A stretch of DNA of 64,000 nucleotides from Streptomyces sp. NBC_00691 (GCF_036226665.1 NZ_CP109007.1:2458501-2522500); one strand, 5' to 3'; numbered from the stretch's first letter, positions 25,614-35,152 are shown. The notes: generated by a model not told the origin, from the sequence alone. Numbers and translations: made by a program.

Positions 25614-26464
25614 GCACGACCACGGTCACCAAGTCCCCCGTCGGAACCCCGGGTCCGGCGGCCGCGCGCCGCGCGCCGGTCGCCGAGGGCCGGATCGGGC
25701 TCCGCGCCAACCTGCGGCACATCGGCGCCCTCGCCCGTCGCAACGCGCTCCAGATCAAGCAGGACCCGGAGTCGATGTTCGACGCCGTCCTGATGCCGAT
25801 CATCTTCATCCTGCTCTTCGTGTACGTCTTCGGCGGCGCGATCTCCGGCAAGGGCAACAACGACGTCTACGTGAACTACGTGACGCCGGGCCTGATGGCG
25901 ATGATGGGCATGAACATCGCGATGGCCGTCGGCGTCGGCATCAACGACGACTTCAAGAAGGGGGTCATGGACCGGTTCCGGACGATGCCGATCGCCCGGT
26001 CCTCCGTCCTGATCGCGAAGATCGTCGTCGAGGTCGGCCGGATGCTGATCGCCACCGCGATCCTGCTCGGCATGGGCTTCCTGCTCGGCCTGGAGATCCA
26101 CACCTCGTTCTTCCACCTCCTCGCCGCCATCGGTCTCTCGATGGTCTTCGGGGCCTCGCTGATGTGGATCTTCATCCTGCTCGGTCTCACCCTGAAGACC
26201 GCCCAGGCGGTCCAGGGCATGGCGATGCTGGTCCTGATGCCGCTGCAGTTCGGTTCCTCGATCTTCGCCCCGACGACCACGATGCCGGGCTGGCTGGAGA
26301 CCTTCACCGACTACAACCCGCTGTCGAACCTCGCCGACGCCGCCCGGAACCTGATCAACGGCGGTCCGGTCGCCCACTCCGTGTGGATGGTGCTCGGCTG
26401 GGCGCTCCTGATCACGGTCGTCACGGCGCCCCTGGCGGTGACCAAGTTCCGTAAGAAGACCTGA
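25610..26464 (+). CDS. DrrB-type ABC transporter permease
   Basis: 284 residues with six membrane segments and a cytoplasmic N-terminal ~50-residue head. ABC-2 features: DAVLMPIIFILLFVYVFGG, the coupling helix FKKGVMDRFRTMPIARSSVL and LTLKTAQAVQGMAMLVLMPL with SSIFAPTTTMPGWLETFTDY near the end, all typical of DrrB. It forms the membrane channel with the preceding ATPase. The ATGA overlap indicates coupled translation. A convergent AfsR-like regulator follows after a hairpin. Confidence 0.92.
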   Translation: MSTTTVTKSPVGTPGPAAARRAPVAEGRIGLRANLRHIGALARRNALQIKQDPESMFDAVLMPIIFILLFVYVFGGAISGKGNNDVYVNYVTPGLMAMMGMNIAMAVGVGINDDFKKGVMDRFRTMPIARSSVLIAKIVVEVGRMLIATAILLGMGFLLGLEIHTSFFHLLAAIGLSMVFGASLMWIFILLGLTLKTAQAVQGMAMLVLMPLQFGSSIFAPTTTMPGWLETFTDYNPLSNLADAARNLINGGPVAHSVWMVLGWALLITVVTAPLAVTKFRKKT

Positions 26465-26478
26465 GTCCCGCAGGGCCT

Positions 26479-26500
26479 GTCCGGCCCCGACCGGCCGGAC
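26479..26500. terminator. bidirectional stem-loop between drrB-like gene and AfsR-like gene
   Basis: Arms GTCCGGCC (26479-26486) and GGCCGGAC (26493-26500) form an 8-bp stem with a 6-nt loop, 15 nt from each of the two convergent stop codons. Confidence 0.6.
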
Positions 26501-26515
26501 ACGCATCACGGGGGT

Positions 26516-29500
26516 TCAGGACTCGGCGCGCTCACTGATCGCGTCGGCGGCGCGACCGAGCAGGGCGGCGGCCTCTTCCAAGGAGAGGCCGCCGCCTTCC
26601 GCGTGCGCCGCCTCGAACGCGTCCTCGCCGAGCACGGACCGGGTCAGCTCCGTCGCCCGCCGCAGGTTGTCCACTTCGAGCGTGAGCGCCAGGTGCTCCG
26701 GCGGCAGCAGGCCCTCCGCCGCCCCGAGCAGCACGCCGCCGATCCGCGCCACCGGCCCGCCGAGACCCGCGAGGGCCCAGGCCGCGACCGTCAGGTGGAC
26801 CGCGGGCATCTGCGGAGCCACCATCAGCGAGAGATCACCCGTGGAGCGCTCGTACGCCTCCTTGACCAGGGCGAACCCGGACGCGTACTCCTCCTCGACG
26901 ACGTCGAGCCAGCCCAGGCTGCCGATGGCGAAGCCCTCGAAGAGCGAGAGCGTCTCCGAGCTGAACTCCTGCCGCAGCTGGTTCAGCTGCTTCCGGGCCT
27001 CCTTGAAGCGCCCGCTGCGGCCCAGCGCGAGGCCGAGGAACAGCCGGGCGCCGAGCAGCGGTTCGTGCCCCAGGCTGGTACCCGCCTCGACGATCTCGCG
27101 GAGGATCGCCTCGCCCTCCTCCACCCGTCCCGTCTCGACGAGGACACTGGCGTACCTCGCCCGCAGCAGGGCCATCTGCGACTGGGCGCCGATGCGTTCC
27201 GCGTAGCCGATGGCGGCGACGTAGTCCGCGGCCGCGCCCTCGAACTCGAGCCGGCGCTCACGGGACTCCGCGCGGGAGGACAGCGCCTCGGCCGCGCCCC
27301 AGGCGTCACCGAGCCGCTCGAAGATCTCCAGGCTCTCGTCGGCGTCCCGGCTCGCGCCGCGGGCCATGTCGGCGCGGTTGGCGGACATGTTGGCGCGCAT
27401 CTGGAGCGCGTTGCCGAGTTCCCAGGCGTAGCCGTGGCGGCGGCAGGCGTCGACGGTCGCGTCGAGGAGCTCGCGCAGCCGTCCCGCCTCGCCGATCATG
27501 AGGACCGCGAAGACGGCGAACGAGCCGGGCAGGCGGCAGGTCTGGGGCAGGCCCGGGGTGTAGACGCCGGTCATCTCGCGGAGCCGGTGCACGCCCTCGG
27601 GGCGGGTCCACCGTCCGGTGTCGTGGTCCATGTTGAGGAGTTCGACGAGCCGTACCCCGCGCCGGGCCTCCCAGCGCTGCTCCTCGGAGAGCGGCGGCGG
27701 CGCGGCCGTGCACGGCTCGTGCAGGGGGACGACGGGGGCGGCGGGCGGGGTGAACGGGTCGGGCCCCAGGGCCGCGGCGGCCCGGGCCCAGTGCAGGGCG
27801 TCGGTCCGCAGATCGCGCATCTGCCAGTACCAGAGCAGGGAGTGGACGAGGACGAGGGCCTCGTCCTCCTCGCGGGCGTCGACGGCCCGGCGCAGCGCGG
27901 TCCGGAGGTTGCCGTACTCGCGCCCGAAGCGGGCGATGGCGGCGACCTGCCCGGAGCCGCGGAGTTCGGGGTCGGTGGTACGGGCGAGTTCCCGGTAGTA
28001 CGTCAGATGACGCCGCTCGACCGCGGCCCGCTCCCCGGACTCGTCGAGGCGCTCCCCCGCGTACTCCGCCACGGTCTCCAGGAGACGGAAGCGCATCCCC
28101 TCGTCCCCCGGGGCGGCCACCACGAGCGACTTGTCGACGAGTGCCCCCAGCAGATCCAGCACGTCGAGCGCCTCGCCGGCCCCGTCGTCCGTGCAGACCG
28201 CCTCGGCCGCCGCCAGATCACAGCCGCCCGTGAAGACCGCGAGGCGCCGCAGCACCGCGCGCTCCACCCCGTCGAGCAGGTCCCACGACCAGTCCACCAC
28301 CGCACGCAGCGTCTGCTGTCTCGGCAGCACCGTCCGGGCCCCTGACGTCAGCAGCCGGAACCGGTCGTCGAGCCGGTCCGCGATCTGGCGCGACGTCATC
28401 ATCCGCAGCCGGGCCGCGGCCAGCTCGATCGCCAGCGGCAGACCGTCGAGGCGGCGGCAGATCTCCTCCGCCGCTCCCGGGTCCTCGCCCACGGTGAACC
28501 CCGGCCGCGCCGCCGCGCCCCGCTCGTCGAGCAGGCGCAACGCCATGCCCGTGGGCAGCGGGCCCAGGGGCCGTACCAGTTCCCCCGGCACCCCCAGCGG
28601 CTCCCGGCTCGTCGCGAGGACCCGGAGTCCCGGGCAGCGGGCGAGCAGGGTCTCGGCCAGTTCGGCGGCGGCGGTCACGACGTGCTCGCAGTTGTCGAGC
28701 AGCACCAGCATCCGGCGCCCGGAGCAGTGCTCGACGAGCCGGGCGAGCGGGTCGTCGCCGGCCCGGAGCTCCTCGGCTCCCGCGCCCCGCAGGACGGTCT
28801 CACGGGCGCCGACGGCCGCGAGCACCGCCTCGGGGACGGCCTCGGGGTCGGTGACGGGCGCGAGTTCGGTGACCCAGACGCCGTCCGGCCACGCCTCGGC
28901 CGCCCGCTCGGCGGCCTCCTGCGAGAGCCGGGTCTTCCCGGCGCCGCCGGGGCCGAGCAGGGTCACGAGCCGGGCGTCCGCCAGGTCCCTGCGGAGAGCG
29001 GCGATCTCCTCGTCCCGGCCGACGAAGCTGGTGAGCCGGGCACGCAGGTTGCCGACGGCGGTGGCGGGGCCGCGGTCCGGTCCGGACGCCGGCGCGCGCT
29101 TCGGTTCCGCCTTGGGCCTCGGGGCCAGCAGCTCCGCGTGGAGGGCACGCAGGGCCGGCGACGGGTCCGTACCGAGGCGGGTGGCGAGGGCCCGCCGGAC
29201 CGCCTCGTACGCGGCGAGAGCCTCGGCGGCGCGTCCGGTGTCCCGCAGGGCCCGGATGCGCAGGGCCTGGAGGGTCTCGTCCAGGGGGTGGGCGGCGCAG
29301 AGGGCGGTCAGTTCGGGAAGGGCCGCGGGCGCCTCGCCGAGCCCGAGGGCGGCGTCGAGCCTGGCCCGGCGGACGTCGAGGCGGCGGGCCTCCCAGCGGG
29401 GGGCCTCCGCGTCCCGGTCGGGCAGATCGGCGAGGGCGGGGCCGCGCCAGAGGCCGAGGGCCTCGTCGAGGAGGGCGGCGGCCCGGGCCGGGTCCCCGGC

Positions 29501-29839
29501 CCCGAGCGCGGCCGCGCCCTCGACGGCCAGGTGCTCGAAGCGGCGGACGTCCACGTCCCCGGGCCGGGCGTCGAGCCGGTAGCCGCCCTCGGCGGAGACG
29601 ATCCGGTCCCGGCCGAGGGCCTTGCGGAGCCGTCCCACGAGGGCCTGGAGCGCGGCGACGGCGTCGGCGGGCGGCTCGTCTCCGTGCCACACCTCGTCGA
29701 CGAGGTCCGGTACGGGCACGGTCCGGCCGGCCCGCAGGGCGAGGACGGTGAGGAGTGCGCGGACCCGGGGGCCGCCGACGGCCACGTCGGTGCCGTCGGA
29801 CGTGCGGGCGAGGGTCGGGCCGAGGACGGAATAGTGCAC
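26516..29839 (-). CDS. AfsR/SARP-type regulator with NB-ARC ATPase
   Basis: 1107 residues, GTG start. Order of domains: OmpR-like winged helix (residues ~1-95, VGGPRVRALLTVLALRAGRT then VDEVWHGDEPP), bacterial transcriptional activation domain (BTAD, ~100-245), a linker, an NB-ARC/AAA ATPase (~260-600) with Walker A LLGPGGAGKTRLSQ and Walker B MLVLLDNCEHV, and a long helical TPR-like region (~650-1085). This is the architecture of AfsR and of large pathway regulators that activate secondary metabolism. It converges on the DrrAB-type operon. Target genes cannot be read from the sequence. Confidence 0.9.
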   Translation of the reverse strand: MHYSVLGPTLARTSDGTDVAVGGPRVRALLTVLALRAGRTVPVPDLVDEVWHGDEPPADAVAALQALVGRLRKALGRDRIVSAEGGYRLDARPGDVDVRRFEHLAVEGAAALGAGDPARAAALLDEALGLWRGPALADLPDRDAEAPRWEARRLDVRRARLDAALGLGEAPAALPELTALCAAHPLDETLQALRIRALRDTGRAAEALAAYEAVRRALATRLGTDPSPALRALHAELLAPRPKAEPKRAPASGPDRGPATAVGNLRARLTSFVGRDEEIAALRRDLADARLVTLLGPGGAGKTRLSQEAAERAAEAWPDGVWVTELAPVTDPEAVPEAVLAAVGARETVLRGAGAEELRAGDDPLARLVEHCSGRRMLVLLDNCEHVVTAAAELAETLLARCPGLRVLATSREPLGVPGELVRPLGPLPTGMALRLLDERGAAARPGFTVGEDPGAAEEICRRLDGLPLAIELAAARLRMMTSRQIADRLDDRFRLLTSGARTVLPRQQTLRAVVDWSWDLLDGVERAVLRRLAVFTGGCDLAAAEAVCTDDGAGEALDVLDLLGALVDKSLVVAAPGDEGMRFRLLETVAEYAGERLDESGERAAVERRHLTYYRELARTTDPELRGSGQVAAIARFGREYGNLRTALRRAVDAREEDEALVLVHSLLWYWQMRDLRTDALHWARAAAALGPDPFTPPAAPVVPLHEPCTAAPPPLSEEQRWEARRGVRLVELLNMDHDTGRWTRPEGVHRLREMTGVYTPGLPQTCRLPGSFAVFAVLMIGEAGRLRELLDATVDACRRHGYAWELGNALQMRANMSANRADMARGASRDADESLEIFERLGDAWGAAEALSSRAESRERRLEFEGAAADYVAAIGYAERIGAQSQMALLRARYASVLVETGRVEEGEAILREIVEAGTSLGHEPLLGARLFLGLALGRSGRFKEARKQLNQLRQEFSSETLSLFEGFAIGSLGWLDVVEEEYASGFALVKEAYERSTGDLSLMVAPQMPAVHLTVAAWALAGLGGPVARIGGVLLGAAEGLLPPEHLALTLEVDNLRRATELTRSVLGEDAFEAAHAEGGGLSLEEAAALLGRAADAISERAES

Positions 29840-29953
29840 GGGCCCATTCTCCGTGAGAGGGTGCCCGACTCCGGAACTCGCCCCGTCACCCGATACGTTT
29901 CCCGCACATCAGGAACCGCACGACGCCACCTCCGTCCCCTGGGAGCTCCCGCG

Positions 29954-30748
29954 ATGACCACGGCCACCACCCGGCGCCACGAGCGGCGGATCAGCCCCGT
30001 CTTCCTGGCGATCCTCGCCGTCATGGCCGTCACGGGCTGGGCGGTGTGGACGGACTTCGCCGCCCTGCCCGGTCTGGCGATCTTCCTCTTCGTGACCTCG
30101 GCGTGGGTGGTGTCGCTCTGTCTCCACGAGTACGCGCACGCGCGGACGGCCCTGCACGGCGGTGACATCACGGTCGGCGCCAAGGGCTATCTGACGCTGA
30201 ACCCGCTGGCGTACACCCACGCCGTCCTCAGCGTCGTCCTGCCGGTGCTGTTCGTGATCATGGGCGGGATCGGTCTGCCGGGCGGCGCGGTCTTCATCGA
30301 GCAGGGCCGGATCAAGGGCCGCTGGAAGCACAGCCTGATCTCGGCGGCGGGCCCGCTGGCGAACGTGCTGTTCGCGCTCGTCTGCACGGCCCCGTTCTGG
30401 CTGGACGCGCTCGACGGCGTCCCGCTCCCGTTCCGGTTCGCGCTGGCCTTCCTGGCGTTCCTCCAGGTGACCGCGGCGCTCCTGAACCTGCTGCCGGTGC
30501 CGGGTCTCGACGGGTACGGGATCGTCGAGCCCTGGCTGTCGTACAAGGTGAAACGGCAGATCGAGCCGTACGCGCCGTACGGCTTCTTCATCGTGATCGC
30601 GCTGCTGTTCGTGCCGGCGGTCAACGACGGCTTCTTCGACGCGATCGACGCGCTGATGCGCTCGCTGGGGGTGCCCGAGCTGTCCCGCTACTGCGGCTCG
30701 CAGCTCTTCCGGTTCTGGCAGGACTCGCCGGAGTTCTGCCAGGTCTGA
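29954..30748 (+). CDS. site-2 protease (M50) family membrane protein
   Basis: 264 residues with five to six membrane segments. The zinc motif SLCLHEYAHARTALHGGD (HExxH) is in TM2 near residue 59, and the second conserved block NLLPVPGLDGYGIVEPWL, with the third metal ligand Asp, is near residue 180. Site-2 proteases cut membrane proteins inside the bilayer, often anti-sigma factors. This short form lacks a PDZ or CBS domain. The ATG at 29954 is preceded by a weak GGGAG. It is divergent from the AfsR-like gene with a 114-bp gap. Confidence 0.85.
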   Translation: MTTATTRRHERRISPVFLAILAVMAVTGWAVWTDFAALPGLAIFLFVTSAWVVSLCLHEYAHARTALHGGDITVGAKGYLTLNPLAYTHAVLSVVLPVLFVIMGGIGLPGGAVFIEQGRIKGRWKHSLISAAGPLANVLFALVCTAPFWLDALDGVPLPFRFALAFLAFLQVTAALLNLLPVPGLDGYGIVEPWLSYKVKRQIEPYAPYGFFIVIALLFVPAVNDGFFDAIDALMRSLGVPELSRYCGSQLFRFWQDSPEFCQV

Positions 30749-30820
30749 GGCCGGGGCCGGTCGCGGGTGCCGGTCGCGCGGGCCGAGGCAGTCGCGGGGG
30801 CGGGGCCGGTCGCCTGGGTC

Positions 30821-31006
30821 CTAGGCCCCGGCGCTCGCGGCCTTCTCGACCTTCGCGCGGCGGATGTAGTACCAGGCCATGTTGGAGGACAGACCGGCGA
30901 TCAGGACCCAGACGACGCCGAGGAAGCTGCCCTCGACGAAGGAGACGACGGCCGCTGCGACGGCCAGGGCGCAGACCACGAGGGCGAAGAGGGCGAGGCG
31001 GGGCAT
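30821..31006 (-). CDS. small two-span membrane protein
   Basis: 61 residues: PRLALFALVVCALAVAAAVV forms the first membrane segment, a short loop SFVEGSF follows, then LGVVWVLIAGLSSNMAWYYI and a basic tail RRAKVEKA. It has a GGAG ribosome site 8 nt before the ATG. It lies 101 nt downstream of the F420:NADPH oxidoreductase gene on the same strand. Function unknown; too short for a family call. Confidence 0.65.
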   Translation of the reverse strand: MPRLALFALVVCALAVAAAVVSFVEGSFLGVVWVLIAGLSSNMAWYYIRRAKVEKAASAGA

Positions 31007-31107
31007 GGGGGTCGGCTCCTGTCCGGGTACGGCTGCTGTGCCCGTCCAGTGTCCCCCATGCCCTCCCCGCGTCCAGGACCGGCTCGGGCATCCTGCCCGG
31101 AAGCGGC

Positions 31108-31821
31108 TCAGATGTCGGTGACGCGCAGACCGGCGTGGGCCTTGTAGCGGCGGTTGACCGAGATCAGGTTGGCGACGAGGGACTCGACCTGGTGGGCGTT
31201 GCGCAGCCGGCCGGCGAAGACACCGCGCATGCCGGGGATGCGGCCGGCGAGGGCCTGGACGATCTCGACGTCGGCGCGCTCCTCGCCGAGGACCATCACG
31301 TCCGTGTCGATCTCCTCCAGGGAGGCGTCCTGGAGGAGGACGGCGGAGAGGTGGTGGAAGGCGGCGGCGACGCGGGAGTCCGGGAGGAGCGCGGCGGCCT
31401 GCTCGGCGGCGGAGCCCTCCTCGGGCTTGAGCGCGTAGGCGCCCTTCTTGTCGAATCCGAGCGGGTTGACGCAGTCCACGACGAGCTTGCCCACGAGCTC
31501 CTCGCGCAGGGACTCCAGGGTCTTGGCGTGCCCGTCCCACGGCACGGCGACGATCACGATGTCGCTGCGGCGGGCGCAGTCGGCGTTGTCGGCGCCCTCG
31601 ACGCCGTGGCCGATCTCACCCGCGGCCTCCTGGGCGCGGTCGGCGGCGCGGGAGCCGATGATCACCTTCTGTCCGGCCTTGGCGAGCCGGTAGGCGAGGC
31701 CGCGGCCCTGGTCGCCGGTGCCGCCGAGGACGCCGACGACGAGGCCGGAGACGTCGGGGAGGTCCCACGGGTCCTTGGGGGCGGCCTTGGCGGCCGGGGT
31801 GCTGGGAGTCGAGGAAGTCAT
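31108..31821 (-). CDS. npdG: F420-dependent NADPH oxidoreductase
   Basis: 237 residues. A Rossmann loop near residue 30 (LVVGVLGGTGDQGRGLAYRL) is followed by VIIGSRAADRAQEA (the basic residue pattern that selects NADP), SDIVIVAVPWDGHAKTL, VVDCVNPLGFDKKGAYAL and SRVAAAFHHLSAVLLQD. This is the NADPH-dependent F420 reductase family (NpdG/Fno), which moves hydride between NADPH and cofactor F420. A 25-residue extension precedes the core. It links central NADPH to F420-dependent reductases. Start ATG 31821. Confidence 0.9.
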   Translation of the reverse strand: MTSSTPSTPAAKAAPKDPWDLPDVSGLVVGVLGGTGDQGRGLAYRLAKAGQKVIIGSRAADRAQEAAGEIGHGVEGADNADCARRSDIVIVAVPWDGHAKTLESLREELVGKLVVDCVNPLGFDKKGAYALKPEEGSAAEQAAALLPDSRVAAAFHHLSAVLLQDASLEEIDTDVMVLGEERADVEIVQALAGRIPGMRGVFAGRLRNAHQVESLVANLISVNRRYKAHAGLRVTDI

Positions 31822-31927
31822 GGACCCGACATTACCGAGCGGTCGGCCCGCCGGCGCGGGTCCCGTCCGGGTGGAACCATGGCAACGGGCCACGCGGGAA
31901 CGTGCGCCTGGGGCAGGATGCGGGGCC

Positions 31928-32530
31928 ATGGATGCCGTACGGGTCGCGTTGCTGCGGGAAGTGCTCGCCGGGACGGAGTGGCCGCGGGCGGCCCGCCGGT
32001 TCGCGGGCGCGCTCCGGTCCTCTGTCGTCCCGCACCGGGGCGGGCTGCTCCTGGTCGGCACGGAGGAGTACGAGCCCTGGCACCTGGCGGCGCACCTGGT
32101 CGACGAGTCGGCCTGGTCGGGCATCCCCGAGCTGACGCCGACGCTGGTGCGGCACCGGGTGCGGCCGGGGGATCCGGCGCATCTGGCGGTGGGGCTCGGT
32201 CGTCTGGAGGTGGCGGGTCGCGGGGCGACGCTGCTGATGGTGGCGCCGGAGCGGCCGGACGCGGGACTGCTGCAGCGGGTGCACGACGCCCGGCGGGCGG
32301 GGGCGACGGTGCTGTCGCTCGGCGGGGGCGACGAGGAGGTGCGCGGGCTGGCGCACGAGACGCTCACGGTGGCGGAGGGGGCGGAGGTCGACCTGGACAC
32401 GGTGCAGCATCTGGTGAGCGCGGCGGCCGGTGAGAACAGCCTGCCGTCACCGCGGGGGAACCGCCGTTTCCGTGACCGCCTCTCGGACCTCGCGGACCGG
32501 CTGACGGCACCGCCGCCGGCGCGCTGGTAG
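31928..32530 (+). CDS. conserved hypothetical protein, SIS-like
   Basis: 200 residues. I do not recognise a named family. The middle has strands GATLLMVAPERPDAGLLQRV and GATVLSLGGGDEEV, which look like the sugar-isomerase (SIS) dinucleotide-binding-like repeat, and the tail is basic. No signal peptide or membrane segments. A CAGGAT hexamer at 31914-31919 sits 8 nt before the ATG and no Shine-Dalgarno is clear, so a leaderless transcript is possible. It is divergent from the F420 gene with a 106-bp gap. Confidence 0.6.
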   Translation: MDAVRVALLREVLAGTEWPRAARRFAGALRSSVVPHRGGLLLVGTEEYEPWHLAAHLVDESAWSGIPELTPTLVRHRVRPGDPAHLAVGLGRLEVAGRGATLLMVAPERPDAGLLQRVHDARRAGATVLSLGGGDEEVRGLAHETLTVAEGAEVDLDTVQHLVSAAAGENSLPSPRGNRRFRDRLSDLADRLTAPPPARW

Positions 32531-32605
32531 GAGCGGGGCGCAGCCAGGAGGGGAGACGGGAAAACCGTTTGCCTCGTCCGGTTCGTCACCGGAGCATGGC
32601 CTTTC

Positions 32606-33940
32606 GTGTCTCCTGCCTTCGCGAAGCTCTCCGCGCTCCTGCCCGATCTGGCGCCGTGGCGCGCGTCCCGGGACTTCCGGCTGCTCTGGGTGCAGGGGCT
32701 CGTCACGTACTTCAGCAGCGCCATGGCGATGATCGCCCTGCCGCTGCAGATCAAGGAGCTCACGGGCTCGCCGCTCGCCGTCGGCGCGATGGGCGCGGTC
32801 GAGCTGGTGCCGCTGGTGGTCTTCGGCCTGTACGGCGGGGCGCTCGCCGACGCGGTCGACCGGCGGAAGGTGATCCTCCTGACCGAGGCGGGCCTCGGCC
32901 TGCTCGCCGTGGTCCTGCTGGTCAACGCGCTGCTTCCGACCCCGGTGCTCTGGCCGCTGTACGTGGTCGCGGCGGGCGTCTCGGCGCTCGCCGGCCTCCA
33001 GCGGCCGGCCCTGGACTCCCTCCTGGCGCGGATCGTGCCGCACGAGCACCAGACCGCGGCGGCCGCTCTGAACTCGCTGCGCTGGCAGATGGGCTCGATC
33101 GCGGGCCCGGCGCTCGCGGGCCTGGTCGTGGCGTACGCGGGTCACGCACCGGCGTACGGGGTGACGATCGTCGGTTTCGCCGTATCGGTGCTGCTGTGCC
33201 GTCGGCTCTCCCCCGCGCCGCCCGCCCACGACGCGGAGAAGCCCTCGCTGCGGGGCATCGCGGAGGGCGCGCGGTACGCCTGGTCGAGGCCGGTGCTGCT
33301 CGGCACGTACGCGGTCGACCTCGCGGCGATGTTCTTCGCCTTCCCGAACACGATCTTCCCGTTCCTCGCGGACGAGCTGGACGCGGACTGGTCGCTCGGC
33401 CTGATGTACGCGGCGGGTTCGGTCGGCTCGCTGGTGCTGGGGCTGACCAGCGGCTGGACGTCGAAGGTGCGCCGGCACGGCCTGCTCGTGGTCGCGGGCG
33501 CCGCCGGCTGGGGCCTCGCGATCACGGCGGCGGGCTGGTTCGGGAACATCTGGCTGGTCCTGCTCTGTCTGGCCTTCGCCGGCGCCGGCGACATGCTGAG
33601 CGGCCTGGGCCGGGCGACGATCTGGAACCAGACGATCCCGGAGGAGCTGCGCGGCAGGCTGGCGGGCATCGAGGTGCTCTCGTACAGCGTGGGCCCGCAG
33701 CTGGGCCAGGTCAGGGCGGGCGCGATGGCGGGCTGGACCGGCACGCGGTCGGCCGTCTGGACGGGCGGCGTGGCCTGCGTCGCCTCGGTGGGCCTGCTGT
33801 GTCTCGCGCTGCCGAAGCTCCTCACGTACGACTCCGAGACCGACGAGGACTCGCTGCGCCGCAAGGCCCAGCAGGAGGCGGCACAGCGGGCGTCGGCACA
33901 GCGGGAGTCGGCACAGCGGGAGGCGGCCGGGGCCGTGTGA
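32606..33940 (+). CDS. MFS transporter, EntS/MFS_3-like
   Basis: 444 residues with twelve segments, GTG start. Features: the N-terminal LAPWRASRDFRLLWVQGLVT, motif A-like GALADAVDRRKVILLTEAGL, VSALAGLQRPALDSLLARIV, and a long amphipathic end. The EntS-type subgroup exports siderophores in some bacteria and drugs or metabolites in others; no siderophore cluster is nearby. The C-terminal 25 residues are built from a 15-bp DNA tandem repeat (see separate entry) that encodes Ala-Gln-Arg-Glu-Ser pentads and would be cytoplasmic. Confidence 0.85.
   Translation: MSPAFAKLSALLPDLAPWRASRDFRLLWVQGLVTYFSSAMAMIALPLQIKELTGSPLAVGAMGAVELVPLVVFGLYGGALADAVDRRKVILLTEAGLGLLAVVLLVNALLPTPVLWPLYVVAAGVSALAGLQRPALDSLLARIVPHEHQTAAAALNSLRWQMGSIAGPALAGLVVAYAGHAPAYGVTIVGFAVSVLLCRRLSPAPPAHDAEKPSLRGIAEGARYAWSRPVLLGTYAVDLAAMFFAFPNTIFPFLADELDADWSLGLMYAAGSVGSLVLGLTSGWTSKVRRHGLLVVAGAAGWGLAITAAGWFGNIWLVLLCLAFAGAGDMLSGLGRATIWNQTIPEELRGRLAGIEVLSYSVGPQLGQVRAGAMAGWTGTRSAVWTGGVACVASVGLLCLALPKLLTYDSETDEDSLRRKAQQEAAQRASAQRESAQREAAGAV
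33866..33925 (+). repeat. 15-bp tandem repeat in the MFS gene 3' end
   Basis: Three near-identical 15-mers (33881-33895, 33896-33910, 33911-33925; consensus GCACAGCGGGAGTCG) follow a more diverged one at 33866-33880. In frame, they encode a pentapeptide AQRES/AQREA. The repeat may vary in number between strains. Confidence 0.8.
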
Positions 33941-33966
33941 GCGGCCCCGGCCGGGCCCCCGTGGCC

Positions 33967-33995
33967 AGGGCCTGTCCGAGGGTCGGACAGGCCCT
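33967..33995. terminator. 12-bp stem-loop shared by convergent MFS and small gene
   Basis: AGGGCCTGTCCG (33967-33978) pairs perfectly with CGGACAGGCCCT (33984-33995) around a 5-nt loop. It lies 26 nt after the MFS stop, and its distal arm includes the stop codon of the opposing small gene. Confidence 0.75.
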
Positions 33996-34233
33996 AGTCC
34001 GGCGGCTCCTGCGCCTCCGGCTTCCCCGTCTTGTCGTGCCAGCGCGGGTCGGTCTCCCACTCCAGGTTCCGCTCGCGGGCGGTCTCCATCGCGTGGGCGG
34101 CCTCCTCGCGCGTGGCGTACGGGCCGAAGCGGTTCTTCGCCGGGCAGTCGGGGCCCTCTTCGACCTTCTTGTGCTCCAGGCAGTAGTACCACTCGCCCGG
34201 TTTGCCCACCGTGCGCTTCTTGAACAAAGCCAT
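33994..34233 (-). CDS. small SPOR-like hypothetical protein
   Basis: 79 residues: [40 protein letters not shown] and a short acidic tail. The segment [20 protein letters not shown] resembles the core of SPOR-like or small DUF repeats, with YYC and CPAKN cysteines. A good GAAGGAG ribosome site precedes the ATG. It is divergent from map. Function unknown; family call tentative. Confidence 0.65.
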   Translation of the reverse strand: MALFKKRTVGKPGEWYYCLEHKKVEEGPDCPAKNRFGPYATREEAAHAMETARERNLEWETDPRWHDKTGKPEAQEPPD

Positions 34234-34281
34234 CGTCGTCGGCTCCTTCCTCCGAGACCATGCTGCCCCAGAGCCGGTCGT

Positions 34282-34287
34282 TAGACT
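34282..34287 (+). promoter_or_regulatory. -10 hexamer of a probable leaderless map promoter
   Basis: TAGACT ends 7 nt before the map ATG and CTCGCTGGT in between offers no Shine-Dalgarno. This spacing puts transcription start at or next to the A of ATG, as in known Streptomyces leaderless transcripts. Confidence 0.5.
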
Positions 34288-34294
34288 CGCTGGT

Positions 34295-35152
34295 ATGTCT
34301 GGCCAGTCGCTTCTCGTCCCGGGGGAGCTCTCCCCCCATCGTTCCGTTCCGGGCTCCATCCGCCGCCCCGAGTACGTCGGGAAGCCCGCCCCGACCCCGT
34401 ACACCGGGCCCGAGGTACAGGACTCCGACACCGTCGAGCGGATGCGGATCGCCGGCCGCATCGCCGCGCAGGCGATGGAGGAGGCCGCCAAGCACATCGC
34501 CCCGGGTGTCACCACCGACGAGCTCGACCGGGTCGCGCACGAGTTCATGTGCGACCACGGCGCGTACCCGTCCACCCTCGGCTACCGCGGCTTCCCGAAG
34601 TCGCTGTGCGCCTCGGTCAACGAGGTCATCTGTCACGGCATCCCGGACTCCACCGTCCTGCGGGACGGCGACATCGTGAACCTCGACGTCACGGCGTACA
34701 TCGACGGCGTCCACGGGGACAACAACGCCACCTACCTCTGCGGCGACGTCGACGAGGAGTCGCGGCTGCTCGTGGAGCGGACCCGGGAGTCCCTGAACCG
34801 GGCCATCAAGGCGGTCAAGCCGGGCCGCCAGATCAACATCATCGGCCGGGTCATCGAGTCGTACGCCAAGCGCTTCGGCTACGGCGTCGTCCGTGACTTC
34901 ACCGGGCACGGCATCAACTCGTCCTTCCACTCCGGCCTGATCGTCCCGCACTACGACTCGCCCCACCACACCACCGAGATCAAGACCGGCATGACCTTCA
35001 CCATCGAGCCGATGCTGACGCTCGGCACCCACGACTACGACATGTGGGACGACGGCTGGACGGTCGTGACCAAGGACCGGAAGCGGACGGCCCAGTTCGA
35101 GCACACGCTCGTCGTGACGGAGACAGGGGCGGAGATCCTGACGTTGCCCTAG
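34295..35152 (+). CDS. map: type I methionine aminopeptidase
   Basis: 285 residues. The pita-bread fold is plain: [60 protein letters not shown] with two metal-binding Asp, [13 protein letters not shown] with a His ligand, [10 protein letters not shown] (Glu) and [10 protein letters not shown] (Glu). It removes initiator methionine from nascent proteins. The ~40-residue N-terminal extension ([20 protein letters not shown]) with a PxxP-like stretch is typical of the actinobacterial MetAP1c class. Other Streptomyces carry more than one map; this may be the non-ribosomal-operon copy. Confidence 0.94.
   Translation: MSGQSLLVPGELSPHRSVPGSIRRPEYVGKPAPTPYTGPEVQDSDTVERMRIAGRIAAQAMEEAAKHIAPGVTTDELDRVAHEFMCDHGAYPSTLGYRGFPKSLCASVNEVICHGIPDSTVLRDGDIVNLDVTAYIDGVHGDNNATYLCGDVDEESRLLVERTRESLNRAIKAVKPGRQINIIGRVIESYAKRFGYGVVRDFTGHGINSSFHSGLIVPHYDSPHHTTEIKTGMTFTIEPMLTLGTHDYDMWDDGWTVVTKDRKRTAQFEHTLVVTETGAEILTLP

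Noticed and set aside
32447..35104. Long minus-strand frame spanning MFS, small gene and map
   Set aside because: It covers several real genes of both strands and has no homology features.
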